Source: Plantactinospora mayteni
GTDB lineage: Bacteria > Actinomycetota > Actinomycetes > Mycobacteriales > Micromonosporaceae
Direction: 5' to 3'
Length of the DNA: 64,000 nucleotides
NCBI RefSeq assembly: GCF_016862935.1
Contig: NZ_BONX01000002.1
Span: forward strand, 124,001-188,000
Positions within the stretch are counted from its first letter, which is position 1, and every line of letters begins with the position of its first letter. The position numbers and the translations under genes are program-made. Below are positions 61,791 through 64,000 of this stretch, one piece after another. The notes beneath the pieces are model-generated. The model saw nothing but the letters and a program-made list of their open reading frames with translations, made no database searches and was not told the DNA's origin.

Positions 61791-61896
61791 CGCCATCCTC
61801 CAAGTATGTGACCGTGCATCGTGCGGAGGAACATCGAGATTGTCTCGGTAAAATATAGTGCCGACCGGGCCGACTCCCAACGCTGCGGAGGTTGCG

Positions 61897-62352
61897 ATGT
61901 CGACAGACCAGCCGCCCGATCCGAGCGCCTCCACCGTGGAGATGCCCGCCACCGAACTGGCAGCGCTGGAGGCGTCGATAGCCCGGACGGAGGCGGAGTG
62001 GCAACGGCTGCTGGCCGGCACCTACCAGGGCACCGATTCCGCCCGTCTCGTCACGGCCGTGGTCGACGGCCAGGGCATCGTGGTCACCGTGACGTTCGCG
62101 AAGACGATCGCCCGACACGAACCGGCGGTGGTCGAGGAGGCGGTCCTGGCCGCGGTCGCCGCCGCGCAACAGGTCCTCGGCGACGCCCTCGGCGCACTCG
62201 CCGTCGAGGTGGCGGCGCCCGCGCCGCAGCACGCCGGGCCGGGTCGGGAGCGGGCCGGCGCGGACGACTGGCGAACCGCCGACCTGGCACCGGATGCCGG
62301 GGCGGAACTGCCGGGTCTGCCCGGCGGAGTGGTGGGGAGGGCCGACGGGTGA
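61897..62352 (+). CDS. YbaB-like protein 2
   Basis: 151 aa from ATG 61897, GGAGG five bases upstream. Helix ELAALEASIARTEAEWQRLL, then sheet VTAVVDGQGIVVTVTFAKTI, then helix EEAVLAAVAAAQQVL: the YbaB/EbfC order. A Pro/Ala-rich C-terminal tail follows. Its stop overlaps the next start (GTGA). Confidence 0.75.
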   Translation: MSTDQPPDPSASTVEMPATELAALEASIARTEAEWQRLLAGTYQGTDSARLVTAVVDGQGIVVTVTFAKTIARHEPAVVEEAVLAAVAAAQQVLGDALGALAVEVAAPAPQHAGPGRERAGADDWRTADLAPDAGAELPGLPGGVVGRADG

Positions 62353-62741
62353 GCGGGCACGACGACGCGGACGACCTCGAACCGCTGGTGTACTCACCGC
62401 ACGACGAGACACGATACGAGGAGATGGCCCGACGGGCGATTGCCGCGCTCGACGGGATGGACGGCGCACTGCGCCGCCTCGCCGCGACCGAGGTGGAGGG
62501 GCACAGCCGGGACCGCCGGGTGAGTGTCCGAGTGACCGGGTCGGGTTCGGTCACCGAGGTCCGGCTGCGCGGCGGCGCGCTGCGTCAGTACAACCACGTC
62601 CGGCTCGGCGAGGTGGTCACCCGGGTGCTCCGCGCCACCCAGCTACAGGCCCGCGAGGCGTACGGGCAGGCGGCCGGCGACCTGACCCCGCCCGAGGTGG
62701 CCGAGTGCGAGCGGCTGATCCGCCGGGCACGGCGCTCGTGA
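62349..62741 (+). CDS. YbaB-like protein 3
   Basis: 130 aa from GTG 62349. Core RDRRVSVRVTGSGSVTEVRL then helix VRLGEVVTRVLRATQLQARE, again YbaB-like. Probably pairs with the preceding gene product. Confidence 0.75.
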   Translation: MSGHDDADDLEPLVYSPHDETRYEEMARRAIAALDGMDGALRRLAATEVEGHSRDRRVSVRVTGSGSVTEVRLRGGALRQYNHVRLGEVVTRVLRATQLQAREAYGQAAGDLTPPEVAECERLIRRARRS

Positions 62742-62903
62742 CCCTGGGATCCGCATGGCTATGCCACCGCGAGTCTCATCCGCGAGGTCGATGCTGCCGG
62801 CTTGCTGGCTCCGCACCGTACGCTACCGACTCTTGACCAAAGGCCCGCCGTCTAACGCGGCCCCCGGTGTTAGGTTGCCATTCACCCGACGAGGAGATCG
62901 CCG

Positions 62904-63632
62904 ATGGCTGACAACTTCCCGCCCGAGCTTCGAGAGATAGCGCAGGACCTGGCATGGGTGGAAATGACCGCCGCCGCCATCCGGGCCACGGCACCCGGGC
63001 GGGTCGAGACCACCGATCGCAGCGGAACTGTACGGCTCGTACTCGGCCCGGACGGCCTGCCCGAGTCGATCGACGTCGGCCAGGACTGGCAGCGAACACT
63101 CGGGTCGGAGTCGATCGGTGCGGCTGTCACCGAGGCGGGTCGGGCTGCGGTCGAAAAGCGGGCGGAACACTGGTCCGAGGCGCTCGATGAACGTACGAAA
63201 TCGGAGACCGGCGAGTCGACTGGGACACCCGATGAGCTGGAGCCCTACGCCGACGCGCTGCGGCAGAGCGTCAACTCGATGATGGAAAGCGCCGCACGGA
63301 TCACGCCGCGCCCGCTCGACGCGGTGCTGCGGGAGTTCAACGATGTGCTGAGTGAGCCGTTCGACCCCGCCGACATGGAACCACCCCAGGGCACCGGCGT
63401 CACCGGGTTCGGCAAGTTGACGCTGACCCTGCGCTCCGACGGCACCCTGTCGTGCGCCGTGGACCCGCACTGGGCGGCCGAGCTGTCGGCCGAGGAGCTG
63501 ACCGAGGAGCTCAACCGGGCCCTGGCATCCGCCCGAGCCGAGCTGCCCGACGGCATCGCCGCGCCGACGGCGGCGACCGTGCGGCTCCAGGCGCTGACTG
63601 CGGAGTTGCTGGCCATGATCCGGCCGACCTGA
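62904..63632 (+). CDS. YbaB-like protein 4, extended
   Basis: 242 aa from ATG 62904 with GAGGAGAT upstream. Two beta-helical units: SGTVRLVLGPDGLPESIDVG followed by a helix, and LTLTLRSDGTLSCAVDPHW followed by ELTEELNRALASARAEL. It may be a duplicated YbaB fold. Function in the ESX locus unknown. Confidence 0.68.
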   Translation: MADNFPPELREIAQDLAWVEMTAAAIRATAPGRVETTDRSGTVRLVLGPDGLPESIDVGQDWQRTLGSESIGAAVTEAGRAAVEKRAEHWSEALDERTKSETGESTGTPDELEPYADALRQSVNSMMESAARITPRPLDAVLREFNDVLSEPFDPADMEPPQGTGVTGFGKLTLTLRSDGTLSCAVDPHWAAELSAEELTEELNRALASARAELPDGIAAPTAATVRLQALTAELLAMIRPT

Positions 63633-63681
63633 CCGCCTCCATCCAGCCTCCCACCCGCCAGGACCGAAGGGATCCTCACCC

Positions 63682-64000
63682 ATGGCCGATCGCGACACCT
63701 TCGCGTTTAACGCAGAGCGAGCACAGAGGCATAGCAAGAAGTGGCAGGAAGAGTCGAAGAATCTGGCCGACGCCGGCTCCTTGCTGAGCCGGTCCCGGTT
63801 CCGCAGTCTGAGCGAACCCGGCATCTTCGCTGAGTTGATGCCCCAGCACGAGGCGCTCGTCGCGAAGATGACCGCACGCTACTCGGAGGGCGCGGCGGTC
63901 TGGTCGACGATCGGCGAGTTCCTCCTGATCGCCAACGACAAGTTCCAGGCCGAGGAGCAGCAGGCCGTGCAACGCCTCCGCAAGCTACAGGACGCGATCA
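63682..64000 (+). CDS. ESX-associated helical protein (3' end outside window)
   Basis: Starts ATG 63682 after GAAGGGA and stays open to the window edge (106 codons). Begins MADRDTFAFNAERAQRHSKK and is helical, with a hydrophobic FLLIAND segment. Likely another member of the ESX-associated set; too little is visible for a family call. Confidence 0.65.
   Translation, partial: MADRDTFAFNAERAQRHSKKWQEESKNLADAGSLLSRSRFRSLSEPGIFAELMPQHEALVAKMTARYSEGAAVWSTIGEFLLIANDKFQAEEQQAVQRLRKLQDAI

Noticed and set aside
1-64000. tRNA, rRNA, insertion sequence or phage genes
   Set aside because: No tRNA-like cloverleaf, T-loop sequence, transposase motif or integrase was seen anywhere in the window.

Overview
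The window comes from a very GC-rich actinomycete chromosome. It is probably a member of the Micromonosporaceae: third codon positions are almost all G or C, GTG and TTG starts are common, and genes in operons overlap by 1-8 bases (ATGA, GTGA, TGATG, TTGA). There is an IdeR-type iron box, a type VII secretion locus with a three-ATPase EccC, and many secreted hydrolases. I saw no rRNA or tRNA gene, no insertion sequence and no CRISPR array. The family assignment is an inference from gene content.

1-9.8 kb holds an unusual ATPase module. A large repeat protein (cut by the window edge), a metallopeptidase-like/vWA protein and a MoxR-like protein with two AAA domains form an ATGA-coupled operon on the plus strand. 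It meets, at a long shared hairpin, an opposing two-gene operon encoding two more paralogues of the large repeat protein. 10-16 kb holds a Ca2+/H+ antiporter, a membrane-bound degenerate GGDEF-EAL protein, a MerR regulator with an unclear start, and a TerC protein. 16.3-22.9 kb is a five-gene carbohydrate ABC/oxidoreductase/isomerase operon, divergent from a LacI repressor with a clear operator between them.

23-46.4 kb is the most interesting region. It encodes a complete trans-4-hydroxy-L-proline catabolic route: hydroxyproline epimerase, a three-subunit HcnABC-like D-hydroxyproline dehydrogenase, a DHDPS-fold deaminase and an alpha-ketoglutarate semialdehyde dehydrogenase. Around it lie a subtilase, two paralogous secreted HExxHxxxxxD metallopeptidases flanking the core operon, a PucR-type regulator, a secreted Xaa-Pro dipeptidyl-peptidase and a Tat-exported GH127 beta-L-arabinofuranosidase. 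GH127 enzymes remove beta-L-arabinofuranosides of the kind attached to hydroxyproline in plant extensins. I therefore propose a locus that strips, cleaves and catabolises hydroxyproline-rich glycoproteins, or collagen-like proteins. Just before it (24.9-26.5 kb) lies a decayed nucleotide-sugar cluster with two pseudogene fragments.

46.5-52 kb holds a YbaB-like gene, a small CxxC protein, a secreted SH3-like protein and an iron-siderophore ABC uptake operon under an IdeR/DtxR box. 52.2-64 kb is a type VII (ESX-like) locus: EccC, two WXG100 proteins, several WXG/PPE-like or helical proteins, three YbaB-like proteins and a final gene running off the window. Three of its proteins with unrelated N-termini share a Gly-rich, PMMG-containing C-terminal region ending in a Trp-containing tail. 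No eccB, eccD, eccE or mycosin gene is visible here.
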